Notes under the pieces: model-generated
Database searches by the model: none
What the model was told of the DNA's origin: nothing
What the model saw: only the letters and a program-made list of their open reading frames with translations
Position numbers and translations under genes: made by a program
Part shown: piece by piece, positions 7,469-14,365 of the stretch
Position numbering within the stretch: the first letter of the stretch is position 1
How the letters are laid out: every line of letters starts with the position of its first letter
Origin: Lentzea aerocolonigenes
GTDB taxonomy: Bacteria; Actinomycetota; Actinomycetes; Mycobacteriales; Pseudonocardiaceae
Direction of reading: 5' to 3'
Assembly: GCF_000955955.1 (NCBI RefSeq)
Contig: NZ_JYJG01000290.1
Location: 1-32,388 of the forward strand
DNA: 32,388 nt

Positions 7469-7521
7469 GGTGATGCAGGGTATGCGGCACCGATCGTCCA
7501 GGTGTGCGAAGCTGTCGACCT
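7469..7521. promoter_or_regulatory. Divergent promoter region, scramblase-like gene / pyrE
   Basis: This 53-nt gap lies between the two divergent starts. On the minus strand TACCCT (7477-7482) lies 8 nt before the GTG of the scramblase-like gene. On the plus strand no clear Shine-Dalgarno precedes the candidate pyrE starts at 7504, 7522 or 7534. Confidence 0.4.
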
Positions 7522-8088
7522 GTGCGAACTGAAGTGGTCTTGGACGCGAACGCGAAGTCGGAACTCGCTCGTCTGGTGAGCGAATTGGCCGTGGTGCACG
7601 GCAAGGTGACTCTCTCCAGCGGCAAGGAAGCCGACTACTACGTCGACCTCCGCCGGGCGACGCTGCACCACGCGGCGGCCCCTCTGATCGGCAAGCTCCT
7701 TCGCCAGCTCACCAGTGACTGGGACTTCGTCGCTGTGGGCGGCCTCACGCTCGGGGCGGACCCGGTCGCCTACGCGATGATGCACTCGGCTGCGGCCAGC
7801 GGTGACGTGCTCGATGCTTTCGTGGTCCGCAAGGCCACGAAGGCCCACGGCATGCAGCGTCAGATCGAGGGCATCGACGTGCGTGGTCAGCGCGTGCTCG
7901 CGGTCGAGGACACCTCCACCACCGGTAGCTCGGTGCTCACGGCCGTCACGACGTTGCGGGAGCACGGTGCCGATGTGATCGGTGTCGCAACCGTCGTCGA
8001 CCGCGGCACGGGTGCCAAGGAAGCCATCGAGGCAGAGGGCCTGCAGTACCGCTATCTGTTGGACCTGAACGATCTCGGACTCGCCTGA
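7522..8088 (+). CDS. pyrE: Orotate phosphoribosyltransferase
   Basis: PyrE joins orotate to PRPP to give orotidine 5'-phosphate in pyrimidine synthesis. The PRPP-binding loop is RVLAVEDTSTTGSS (about 124-137). The orotate/dimer region TLSSGKEADYYVDLRRATLHH (30-50) and VVRKATKAHG (101-110) match actinobacterial PyrE closely. Related proteins usually start near LDANAKSEL, so GTG at 7522 or 7534 is more likely than GTG at 7504; the ribosome site does not decide it. The gene stands apart from a pyr operon, as in mycobacteria, and precedes DUF2784 and an RNA methyltransferase gene on the same strand. Confidence 0.93.
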   Translation: MRTEVVLDANAKSELARLVSELAVVHGKVTLSSGKEADYYVDLRRATLHHAAAPLIGKLLRQLTSDWDFVAVGGLTLGADPVAYAMMHSAAASGDVLDAFVVRKATKAHGMQRQIEGIDVRGQRVLAVEDTSTTGSSVLTAVTTLREHGADVIGVATVVDRGTGAKEAIEAEGLQYRYLLDLNDLGLA

Positions 8089-8144
8089 CCGGGTTTTATC
8101 GAGCGCGCTTCGAGCTACCCCGTCCTACATTGGAGGGCGGGGTG

Positions 8145-8519
8145 GTGCGAATGGCCAGGTTTTTGGCGGAAGCGGTCATGACGCTGCACTTCGCCGTGCT
8201 GGCGTTCCTGCTCCTGGGCGGGTTCGCCGCATGGCGCTGGCGCGGCGTGATCTACGCGCATCTGGCGATCGGTGCGTGGGCGATCCTCAGTCTGCTGATG
8301 CCGGTGACGTGCCCGTTGACGACCGCGGAGGAGTTCTTCCGCGCACAGGCCGGGATGCCGTCGCTGGGGACCGGGTTCATCGACTACTACATCGACGGCG
8401 TCTGGTATCCGGAGAGCGCGTCGACGCTGGTGCAGCTGGTGCTGGGGTCGATCGTGATCGTGTCGTGGATCGGCTTCTATGCTGGCCACCGTGCTGCTCG
8501 AAGGCTTTCACGCTGTTAA
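8145..8519 (+). CDS. DUF2784 family membrane protein
   Basis: A polytopic membrane protein of about 124 residues. Three to four hydrophobic helices are visible: AEAVMTLHFAVLAFLLLGGF, VIYAHLAIGAWAILSLLMPVTCPL and LVQLVLGSIVIVSWIGFYAG. The sequence CPLTTAEEFFRAQAGMPSLGTGFIDYYI between helices is characteristic of DUF2784, whose function is unknown. GGAGG at 8132-8136 favours the GTG at 8145; ATG at 8151 is also possible. Its 3' end overlaps the RNA methyltransferase gene by 41 nt. Confidence 0.85.
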   Translation: MRMARFLAEAVMTLHFAVLAFLLLGGFAAWRWRGVIYAHLAIGAWAILSLLMPVTCPLTTAEEFFRAQAGMPSLGTGFIDYYIDGVWYPESASTLVQLVLGSIVIVSWIGFYAGHRAARRLSRC

Positions 8520-9156
8520 GCACGCGTTGCGCTTCGGCGCCGTGGTGCATCCGTTGATCACCACGGACCTGAGCGCGGCCGTCAGCCTCGCCGAGACGCA
8601 CGCGCCGGACCTCGTCGAGCAGTTCAAGGCGGCCACCGAGGTCGACCAGGCGCACTTCAAGATCCGCGTCGGCCGCACGCATCCCACCGGGGTCGCCGGG
8701 TTCGCGGAGAAGCCGGACCTGCCGTTCGATCGCGACGCGCCGATCGTGCTGCTCGACAACCCGCGCAACCTCGGCAACTTCGGCGCCACCATCCGGGTGG
8801 CGGCGGGCCTGGACGCGGGCGGCGTGATCTCCACCGGCGACGTGGACCCGTGGCATCCCAACGTTCTCCGGGGCTCGGCGGGCCTGCACTTCGCGCTGCC
8901 CGTCGCCAAGGCGGAGAACCTCGACTTCACCGGTGAGCTGATCGCGTTCGACGCGGACGGCGATCTGCTGCGAGGCCCGATCCCCGACGACGCCGTGCTG
9001 GCGTTCGGTTCGGAACGGCACGGGCTCTCGCAGGAGGTCCGGGACAAGGCCACCAGGATCGTCCGGTTGCCCATGCGTGAGAAGGTCAGCAGTTACAACC
9101 TGACAACTTCCGTGGCCATGGGCCTCTACCACTGGGTGATTCACCGAGCTTCTTGA
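8479..9156 (+). CDS. SpoU/TrmH family RNA methyltransferase
   Basis: A SPOUT-class, SAM-dependent 2'-O-ribose methyltransferase acting on tRNA or rRNA. All three SpoU motifs are present: motif 1 DNPRNLGNFGATIR with the catalytic arginine at 106, motif 2 FGSERHGLS (176-184) and motif 3 SSYNLTTSVAM (204-214) of the trefoil knot. The N-terminal 85 residues form a short substrate-binding region. The target nucleotide cannot be read from the sequence. The ATG at 8479 lies within the DUF2784 gene (41-nt overlap), so translation is coupled. From memory, its counterpart next to pyrE in M. tuberculosis is Rv0380c. Confidence 0.92.
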   Translation: MLATVLLEGFHAVKHALRFGAVVHPLITTDLSAAVSLAETHAPDLVEQFKAATEVDQAHFKIRVGRTHPTGVAGFAEKPDLPFDRDAPIVLLDNPRNLGNFGATIRVAAGLDAGGVISTGDVDPWHPNVLRGSAGLHFALPVAKAENLDFTGELIAFDADGDLLRGPIPDDAVLAFGSERHGLSQEVRDKATRIVRLPMREKVSSYNLTTSVAMGLYHWVIHRAS

Positions 9157-9181
9157 CCGGTCAAGCACTCACCATGATTCA

Positions 9182-10273
9182 GTGGTGATCGCGAAACTGC
9201 TGGCGGCGCGCGCGGGCGTTGCCGAGCGCGCGGTGTACTCCAGGCACCTCCGGCGGGTCTGGGGTGTGCCGGGAACGCTGCTCGGGGCACGGGTGTGGCC
9301 CCCGCTCTTCCGGGACAAGCTGCACGTCCGCTTCAACTACTGGTGGCAGGCGCACCTGCTGGACTGCATGATCGACGGCTACCTGCGGTCGCCGAGCGAG
9401 CTGCGCAAGGCGGGCATCGCCAAGGTCGTGCGGGGCATCCGGATGCGCAACGTCCTCGGCTGGACCAACAGCTACTACGACGACATCGCGTGGCTCGGTC
9501 TCGCCCTGCAACGGGCCGAGACCGTCGTCGGCATCGCGAAACCCAAGGCGCTCAAGGCGATCGCCGAGCAGCTGCGCGACGGCTGGACCGACCACGCGGG
9601 TGGCGGCATCTGGTGGAAGCGGAACGACGACTTCAAGAACGTGCCCGCCAACGGCCCGGCCGCGATCTTCCTGGCCCGGCAGAACGAACGCACCGATCTC
9701 GCCCGTGCCCGGTCCACGGTGGACTGGATCGAGGACAACCTCATCGACCCCGGAAGCGGCCTCGCGTGGGACGGCCTGCACGTCCACCCGAACGGCGAGA
9801 TCCGCGAGCACGAGAAGAACATCTACACGTACTGCCAAGGAGTTCTGCTCGGCGCGTGCGTCGAACTGGCGAAGCACGGGCAGCAGGACAAGTGGCTCGA
9901 CAAGGCCGCGCGCACGATCACCGCGGTGCACGACGACCTGGCCACGAACGGCGTGATCAGGGGACAGGGCGGTGGCGACGGCGGTCTGTTCGCGGGCATC
10001 CTCACCCGCTACCTCGCGCAGGCGGCGCTCACGATTCCCGAGCTCGACCCTGAACGGGCGGTGACCGCGGACCTGGCCAGGGAGCTGGTGATCCAGTCGG
10101 CGGAGTCGGCGTGGCTCAACCGCGCGATGGCGGTGAGCGGCCCGTTGTTCGGTCCGGAGTGGACGGTCCCGGCGGACGAGCGCGAGGGGCGCGACCTGTC
10201 CGTTCAGCTCGGCGGCTGGATGTGCCTGGAGGCAGCCGCTCTGCTGGAACGGCACGGGCTCGCTAACCCCTGA
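9182..10273 (+). CDS. Glycoside hydrolase family 76-like protein
   Basis: A 363-residue (alpha/alpha)6-barrel protein resembling GH76, the endo-alpha-1,6-mannanase family. The signature WWQAHLLDCMIDGYLR is at 54-69, the catalytic Asp pair is in SYYDDIAW (Asp100-Asp101), and GGIWWKRNDDFKNVPANGPAAIFLAR follows near 123. There is no signal peptide, so it should act in the cytosol, which is odd for a mannan hydrolase; cytosolic relatives are common in actinobacteria. GTG at 9182 is taken as the start (GTG 9185 is equally possible). TTGACCGGTCAA, a 12-bp palindrome, overlaps the stop of the preceding gene at 9153-9164. The 3' end overlaps the isomerase gene on the other strand by 11 nt. Confidence 0.85.
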   Translation: MVIAKLLAARAGVAERAVYSRHLRRVWGVPGTLLGARVWPPLFRDKLHVRFNYWWQAHLLDCMIDGYLRSPSELRKAGIAKVVRGIRMRNVLGWTNSYYDDIAWLGLALQRAETVVGIAKPKALKAIAEQLRDGWTDHAGGGIWWKRNDDFKNVPANGPAAIFLARQNERTDLARARSTVDWIEDNLIDPGSGLAWDGLHVHPNGEIREHEKNIYTYCQGVLLGACVELAKHGQQDKWLDKAARTITAVHDDLATNGVIRGQGGGDGGLFAGILTRYLAQAALTIPELDPERAVTADLARELVIQSAESAWLNRAMAVSGPLFGPEWTVPADEREGRDLSVQLGGWMCLEAAALLERHGLANP

Positions 10274-10994
10274 GGTAGCTCAGCAACGTCTTGGCGTCCT
10301 CGCGGAACTGCTCCGGCGAGTCGTCGATCACGAACTCCAGCAACGCGTTGCGCTCGATCCCGTCGCGCGCGAGCTCGGTCAGCACCGGCTTCCACAGGTC
10401 GCGGCGCGCGGAGAGCGGCAACCGGTCCTGGTAGCCACCTTCGCCCCACGAGAAGACGTGCGCTGTCACCGGTTCCAGCGTCCGCACCTCGTGCACGGCG
10501 GAGAACACGTCCTGGCCTCCCCGCGGCTGCCAGTACGGCACCACGCCGTCGACCTCGTCGAGCAGCTGCACCGCGGACTCCAGCGTGTCCGTCAGCGTGT
10601 TCCGGTGGTACTCCAACGCGATCCGCGTGCCCATCGCGTCCGCGTGCTCGACGGCGTGCTGCAACGCCTCGACCACCGGCCCGCGGTCGGGGCACTCGGC
10701 AGACCCTGAAGTACCCGCCCAGACCCGCACCAGCGGTGCGTCCAGCTCGGCGGCGGTCTCCAGGATCGCCGCCAGTTCGCCGCGATCGGAGACACCGGCC
10801 CGGTAGTAGGACCCGTACGCCGCGACCTTCAGCCCGGTGTCCAGCGCACGCCGTGCCGCCGTGAAGTCACCGGGCGGCACGTGCACGTCGCCGCCCCACT
10901 CGACGGCCTGCAGCCCGCACTCGGTGGCCAGCTCGCCGATCTCCTCGACCGTGAGCTGCCGGAACGTCACCGAGACGAGGCCGGGGATCAGCAT
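10263..10994 (-). CDS. Sugar phosphate isomerase/epimerase-like TIM barrel protein
   Basis: A 243-residue xylose-isomerase-like TIM barrel (AP endonuclease 2 family). Features are the N-terminal VSVTFRQLTVEEIGELATECGLQAVEWGG, the strand RIALEYHRN with the metal-ligand glutamate, AHVFSWG and the C-terminal LLEFVIDD glutamate strand. Members isomerise or epimerise sugars and inositols with a divalent metal. The ATG at 10994 overlaps the LacI stop by 7 nt, so it is downstream of, and coupled to, the regulator. It belongs with the adjacent kinases in a carbohydrate cluster; substrate unknown. Confidence 0.85.
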   Translation of the reverse strand: MLIPGLVSVTFRQLTVEEIGELATECGLQAVEWGGDVHVPPGDFTAARRALDTGLKVAAYGSYYRAGVSDRGELAAILETAAELDAPLVRVWAGTSGSAECPDRGPVVEALQHAVEHADAMGTRIALEYHRNTLTDTLESAVQLLDEVDGVVPYWQPRGGQDVFSAVHEVRTLEPVTAHVFSWGEGGYQDRLPLSARRDLWKPVLTELARDGIERNALLEFVIDDSPEQFREDAKTLLSYLRG

Positions 10995-11965
10995 CCGCAG
11001 GACTGCCGGTGCATCAGCGAAGGCGCCAGCCGGATGGTCTCGGGCGGCCGCGTCGGGTCGGCGATCTTGGCGAGCAGCAGCTTCACCGCGGTCCTGCCGA
11101 TCTCCTCGACCGGCTGGGCCAACGTGGTGAGCGGCGGTTCGATCAACGTCGCCCACTCGACCTCGTCGTACGCCACGACCGCGAGATCGGTGCCGAGCTT
11201 GAGTCCGCGGGCACGGGCTTCGTGCAGCATGCCGACCGTGACGAGGTGGTCCGCCGCGACGACCGCGGTCGCCGGGTCGTCCTGGTCGAGCAGCGGCGCG
11301 AGCCAGCCGCTCTGCGACACCAGCGCCTCGTCCCACTTCAGACCCGCGCGGCCGAGACCGAGCCGGTAGCCGAGGATGCGTTCCTCGGTCGTCGCCACGC
11401 CCGCCTTGCCGCAGACGATCCCGATCCGCCGGTGCCCGAGCTCCGCGAGGTGCTTCACCAGACCCGAGGTGGCCTGGACGTTCTCCGGCCCGACCTGGTC
11501 GATGTCCTTGGCCACGGTCAGCCGGTCCACCAGCACCGTCGGGATGCCGAGCTTCTTCAACTCCGGCAGCACGAGGCTTCCCCCGGCGCCGGCCGACGGT
11601 GTCAGCAGCAGGCCGTCGACGCGTCTCGAACGCAGCATCCTGACCGCTGTCTGCTCGGACTCGGGGGTGTCTCTGGTGTCGATCAGCACGAGCGAGTAGC
11701 CGTTGCGAGTCGCCTCCGACTCGATGGCGGCGATCAGCTCGGCGAAGTACGGGTGGGAGACCAGCGACACCGCGAGGCCCAGCGATTTCGTGCCACCCAT
11801 GACCAGCGATCGCGCGATGGCGTCACCCGTGTACCCGGTTTCGTCGATCGCCTTCTGCACGCGCTCGCGCGTGTCCCCGGCGACCGGCCTGGTCTCGTTG
11901 ATCACGTGTGACACCGTGGTGATGGAGACCCCCGCGAGAGCCGCGACATCCCGCATGGTGACCAT
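10988..11965 (-). CDS. LacI family transcriptional regulator
   Basis: A 325-residue repressor. Residues 3-25 form the LacI helix-turn-helix (MRDVAALAGVSITTVSHVIN), followed by the hinge (TGDAIARSLVMGGTKSLGLAVS) and a periplasmic-binding-protein-like sugar domain (SHPYFAELIAAIESEATRNGYSLVLIDT, VDGLLLTPSA, GHRRIGIV). It should respond to the sugar or sugar phosphate processed by its neighbours. ATG at 11965 is preceded by TAAGGT (minus strand) at 8 nt, fitting a leaderless transcript. Only 34 nt separate it from the divergent PfkB gene, so its operator probably lies there and controls both directions. Confidence 0.93.
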   Translation of the reverse strand: MVTMRDVAALAGVSITTVSHVINETRPVAGDTRERVQKAIDETGYTGDAIARSLVMGGTKSLGLAVSLVSHPYFAELIAAIESEATRNGYSLVLIDTRDTPESEQTAVRMLRSRRVDGLLLTPSAGAGGSLVLPELKKLGIPTVLVDRLTVAKDIDQVGPENVQATSGLVKHLAELGHRRIGIVCGKAGVATTEERILGYRLGLGRAGLKWDEALVSQSGWLAPLLDQDDPATAVVAADHLVTVGMLHEARARGLKLGTDLAVVAYDEVEWATLIEPPLTTLAQPVEEIGRTAVKLLLAKIADPTRPPETIRLAPSLMHRQSCGC

Positions 11966-11999
11966 GGCCAGGGACCTTACCCGTTTGGAGGAAGCCCAG
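11966..11999. promoter_or_regulatory. Divergent LacI / PfkB control region
   Basis: The gap is 34 nt. The minus strand carries TAAGGT (plus-strand coordinates 11974-11979), 8 nt from the LacI ATG. The plus strand carries GGAGG (11987-11991), 8 nt from the PfkB ATG. I see no clear CGxxxxxxCG-centred LacI palindrome inside the gap; the operator may extend into the coding sequences. Confidence 0.5.
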
Positions 12000-12845
12000 A
12001 TGGCAGCCGTGCTGTGTGTCGGGCTCACAACTCTCGACGTGACTCAACGGGTGGAATCGTTCCCGGATCCTGGACAGAAGATCCGCTCGCTCGACGCGGT
12101 CCTGTCGCCCGGCGGTCCGGCGGCGAACGCGGCCCGTGCCGTTGCGGCACTCGGCGGAACGTCGTCACTGCTCACCGCACTGGGCGCCGACGCACTGGGT
12201 GAATTCGTCAGGGTCTCCTTGGAGCCGGTCCAAGTCACCGCCGTGACCGGAACGACGCCCGTGAGCATGGTCGTCGTCAGAGACGCTGATGGGGAGCGCA
12301 CTGTCGTTTCCCGCAACGCCTCAGTGCCCGTCGAGGCGCCCGACTTGTCCGGTCTGCTGGAGGGCGTCGACGTCGTGCTCTTGGACGGACACCACGACGG
12401 CCTGGTGATCCCCGTCGCCCAGCAGGCGAAAGCTCGCGGATTGCCTGTGGTGCTCGACGCCGGGAGCTGGAAACCTGTCCTCGATCACCTGTTGCCGCTG
12501 GTGGACGTGGCTGCCTGCAGTTCGGGGTTCGAGCGGTCCGATGCCGAGGTGCACTCGTACGGAGTGCCGCTGGTCATTCGCACGCACGGTGCGAGGCCGG
12601 TGACTTGGTCGCGGAACGGCTCGTCCGGCGAGGTTTCCGTGCCGGCGGTGGAGGTGGTGGACACGAACGGTGCTGGGGACGTTTGGCACGGCGCGTACGC
12701 CTACGCGCTGGCGTCAGGTGCAGAGCCGGTGGCAGCCATCGGCTTCGCGTCGGAGGCGGCGGCCGTCCGGGTCGGTGCGGTCGGGGACTGGGTTGAGAGG
12801 CTGGCGCGGTGGCAGGACAGCAGGTCAGGTTCGACGAGCTGCTAG
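12000..12845 (+). CDS. PfkB family carbohydrate kinase
   Basis: A 281-residue ribokinase-family sugar kinase. The N-terminal sugar-binding part includes LCVGLTTLDVTQRVESFP and the PfkB signature SPGGPAANAARAVAALGG (36-53). The C-terminal ATP motif VDTNGAGDVWHGAY (220-233) gives catalytic Asp227. It should phosphorylate a ketose, ribose-like sugar or nucleoside with ATP. The ATG at 12000 is fixed by GGAGG at 11987-11991. The 3' end overlaps the P-loop kinase gene by 37 nt, so both kinases are coupled, under the divergent LacI regulator. Confidence 0.9.
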   Translation: MAAVLCVGLTTLDVTQRVESFPDPGQKIRSLDAVLSPGGPAANAARAVAALGGTSSLLTALGADALGEFVRVSLEPVQVTAVTGTTPVSMVVVRDADGERTVVSRNASVPVEAPDLSGLLEGVDVVLLDGHHDGLVIPVAQQAKARGLPVVLDAGSWKPVLDHLLPLVDVAACSSGFERSDAEVHSYGVPLVIRTHGARPVTWSRNGSSGEVSVPAVEVVDTNGAGDVWHGAYAYALASGAEPVAAIGFASEAAAVRVGAVGDWVERLARWQDSRSGSTSC

Positions 12846-13444
12846 AGCGGGCTCGAGTGCTCACCGATCAGGGCGAGCGCAAGATTCTCGGCATCGGCGG
12901 GGCACCCGGTTCCGGCAAGTCGACACTCGCGCGCCGGCTGGTCGAGGCGCTCGACGGGCAGGCCGTGCTGGTCGAGATGGACGGCTTCCACCTCGCGCAG
13001 AGCGAGCTCGAACGGTTGCGGCTGGTCGAGCGCAAGGGCGCGCCGGACACGTTCGACATCCCCGGCTACGTGGATCTGCTCGGCCGGATCAAGGCCTGCG
13101 GGCCGGACATGATCTACGCGCCGGAGTTCCGCCGCGAGATCGAGGAACCGATCGCGTGCGCGGTGCCGGTGCACCCGGACGTCCCGCTGGTCGTGACCGA
13201 GGGCAACTACCTGCTGCTCAACTACGACAAGTGGAAGCGCGTCCGGATCATCCTGGACGAGGCGTGGTTCCTGTTCATCGACGAGGACGTGCGCGTGCAG
13301 CGGCTGATCGACCGCCACCTGCGGTACGGGCGCACCCTCTCGGAGGCCGAGGAACGCGTGCTCCACGGCACCGACCACGTCAACGCGCTGATGGTGAACT
13401 CGTCGAAGGGATCAGCGGACCTGCTGATCACCGAGGTGCTCTAG
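12809..13444 (+). CDS. Nucleoside/nucleotide kinase family protein (uridine-kinase/PRK superfamily)
   Basis: A 211-residue P-loop kinase. The Walker A motif GAPGSGKST is at 31-39. VEMDGFHLAQSEL (65-77) is the substrate-binding aspartate region typical of uridine kinase, phosphoribulokinase and the bacterial fructokinase/pantothenate-like group, and VTEGNYLLL is the Walker B-like strand. DEDVRVQRLIDRHLRYGRT is the lid. In carbohydrate clusters this family often phosphorylates a sugar rather than a nucleoside. It overlaps the PfkB gene by 37 nt and converges on DedA with a shared CTAG (13441-13444) serving as stop on both strands. Confidence 0.85.
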   Translation: MAGQQVRFDELLERARVLTDQGERKILGIGGAPGSGKSTLARRLVEALDGQAVLVEMDGFHLAQSELERLRLVERKGAPDTFDIPGYVDLLGRIKACGPDMIYAPEFRREIEEPIACAVPVHPDVPLVVTEGNYLLLNYDKWKRVRIILDEAWFLFIDEDVRVQRLIDRHLRYGRTLSEAEERVLHGTDHVNALMVNSSKGSADLLITEVL

Positions 13445-14109
13445 CGGGCGTGGTGCTCGCTGACATGCCTGAGGTCGTCGCTGCCTTCGTCGATCGGCTT
13501 GCGCATCTCCTGCCGGTAGCGCCAGATGCCCCACCCGGTGCCGCCGAGGAAGAACGCGATGCTGACGATCACCGCGGCCGTCTCCAGCCACGGCAGCTCC
13601 TGCAGGACGCCCGCGCCGTAGTAGCCGGCGAGCACGAGCGTCGGCACCCACGCGATGGCCCCGAGCGTGGTGGCCAGCGTGAAGCGGCGGAGGTCCATCC
13701 GCGCGGCACCGGCGATCATCGGTGCCAGCGTGCGGATCCACGGGATCCAGCGGGCGAGCACGACGGCCCAGAACCCGCGGCGGTCGAGGAAGTCGCCCGC
13801 GCGTTTCAGGTTCTGCCGGTTCAGCACTTTGCCACCCTTGCGCGCGAGCACACGGGTGCCGGTGCCTCGGCCGATGAAGTACCCGACCTGGTTGCCGACG
13901 ACGGCCACGATCAGCGCCACCGCGGACAGAGCCCACGCCGACAGCTCGCTGTTGTGCTGCGCCAGCACCACGCCGGCGGCGAACAACAGCGAGTCACCGG
14001 GCAGGAACAGCCCGAAGATGAACGCGCACTCGAAGAAGATGAAGCTCAGCACGATGATCCACACGGCCACCGGACCTGCGGTCTCCAGCGAGGCGAAAGC
14101 ATGCGCCAC
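13441..14109 (-). CDS. DedA family membrane protein (first copy)
   Basis: A 222-residue DedA/SNARE-associated (VTT domain) protein, a family implicated in polyprenyl-phosphate and phospholipid flipping. The re-entrant motif FFECAFIFGLFLPGDSLLFAAG is at about 25-46, GNQVGYFIGRGTG near 73 and the conserved RWIPWIRTLAPMIAGAARM near 120. Helices near residues 15-45, 57-80, 145-165 and 175-195 are visible. GTG at 14109 (VAHAFASLE) is the start. It is shorter than, and diverged from, the second DedA at 20249-20974. From memory, a DedA gene also flanks fba in M. tuberculosis (Rv0364), but which copy here corresponds is unclear. Confidence 0.92.
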   Translation of the reverse strand: MAHAFASLETAGPVAVWIIVLSFIFFECAFIFGLFLPGDSLLFAAGVVLAQHNSELSAWALSAVALIVAVVGNQVGYFIGRGTGTRVLARKGGKVLNRQNLKRAGDFLDRRGFWAVVLARWIPWIRTLAPMIAGAARMDLRRFTLATTLGAIAWVPTLVLAGYYGAGVLQELPWLETAAVIVSIAFFLGGTGWGIWRYRQEMRKPIDEGSDDLRHVSEHHAR

Positions 14110-14222
14110 GGTTCGCCAGCCTACGTCGTGCTGCGCCGGTGGTACGGCGACATCGGTCTAACGGGATGACGAAATCTTGATTGAGCACGCTCGGTCACCA
14201 CGTGAACTCCCTCCCCTTGAGA

Positions 14223-14236
14223 TCACTTTCGAGTGA
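14223..14236. repeat. 14-bp palindromic hairpin TCACTTTCGAGTGA
   Basis: TCACT and AGTGA flank a TTCG tetraloop. It lies between the DedA and FAD oxidase genes, 15 nt before the large palindrome, and could be an operator or a small RNA hairpin. No regulator can be assigned. Confidence 0.35.
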
Positions 14237-14251
14237 ACCAGTCGAATCGGA

Positions 14252-14355
14252 CTAGTGCCGTGGCCACCTGCCGTTGCCCCCGTATTCGCGGCTCTGCCGC
14301 GAGGCGCCCTGCTGAGCCCCGAATACGCGGTGACGGCAGGTGGTCACGGCACTAG
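14252..14355. repeat. 104-nt imperfect palindrome (MITE/REP-like candidate)
   Basis: The outer 23-nt arms (14252-14274 and 14333-14355) are inverted repeats with one mismatch, beginning and ending in CTAG. Inside, CGTATTCG (14281-14288) pairs with CGAATACG (14320-14327), and GGCTC (14290-14294) with GAGCC (14314-14318), around a short GC-rich centre. One single-base offset is needed to keep pairing. The element lies between the FAD oxidase gene and any promoter upstream. It keeps an open frame through to that gene, which could mislead start calling. Its size, outer inverted repeats and CTAG ends suggest a miniature non-coding element, but no transposase or second copy is in the window. Confidence 0.7.
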
Positions 14356-14365
14356 CGTGGGAGAT

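Noticed and set aside
8096..8116. Possible terminator after pyrE
   Set aside because: The GAGCGCGCTTCGAG hairpin is weak and the T-run precedes rather than follows it.
9153..9164. TTGACCGGTCAA palindrome as operator for the GH76 gene
   Set aside because: Perfect 12-bp palindrome but it overlaps the stop codon of the preceding gene and no regulator is linked; too short to claim.
12670..14169. Long open frame on the plus strand over the P-loop kinase and DedA genes
   Set aside because: It is an out-of-frame shadow: Arg/Gly-rich low-complexity translation without domains, while the kinase and DedA frames have clear motifs.
14255..14365. Upstream extension of the FAD oxidase
   Set aside because: The open frame passes through the 104-nt palindrome and has no family similarity; the protein starts at 14366.
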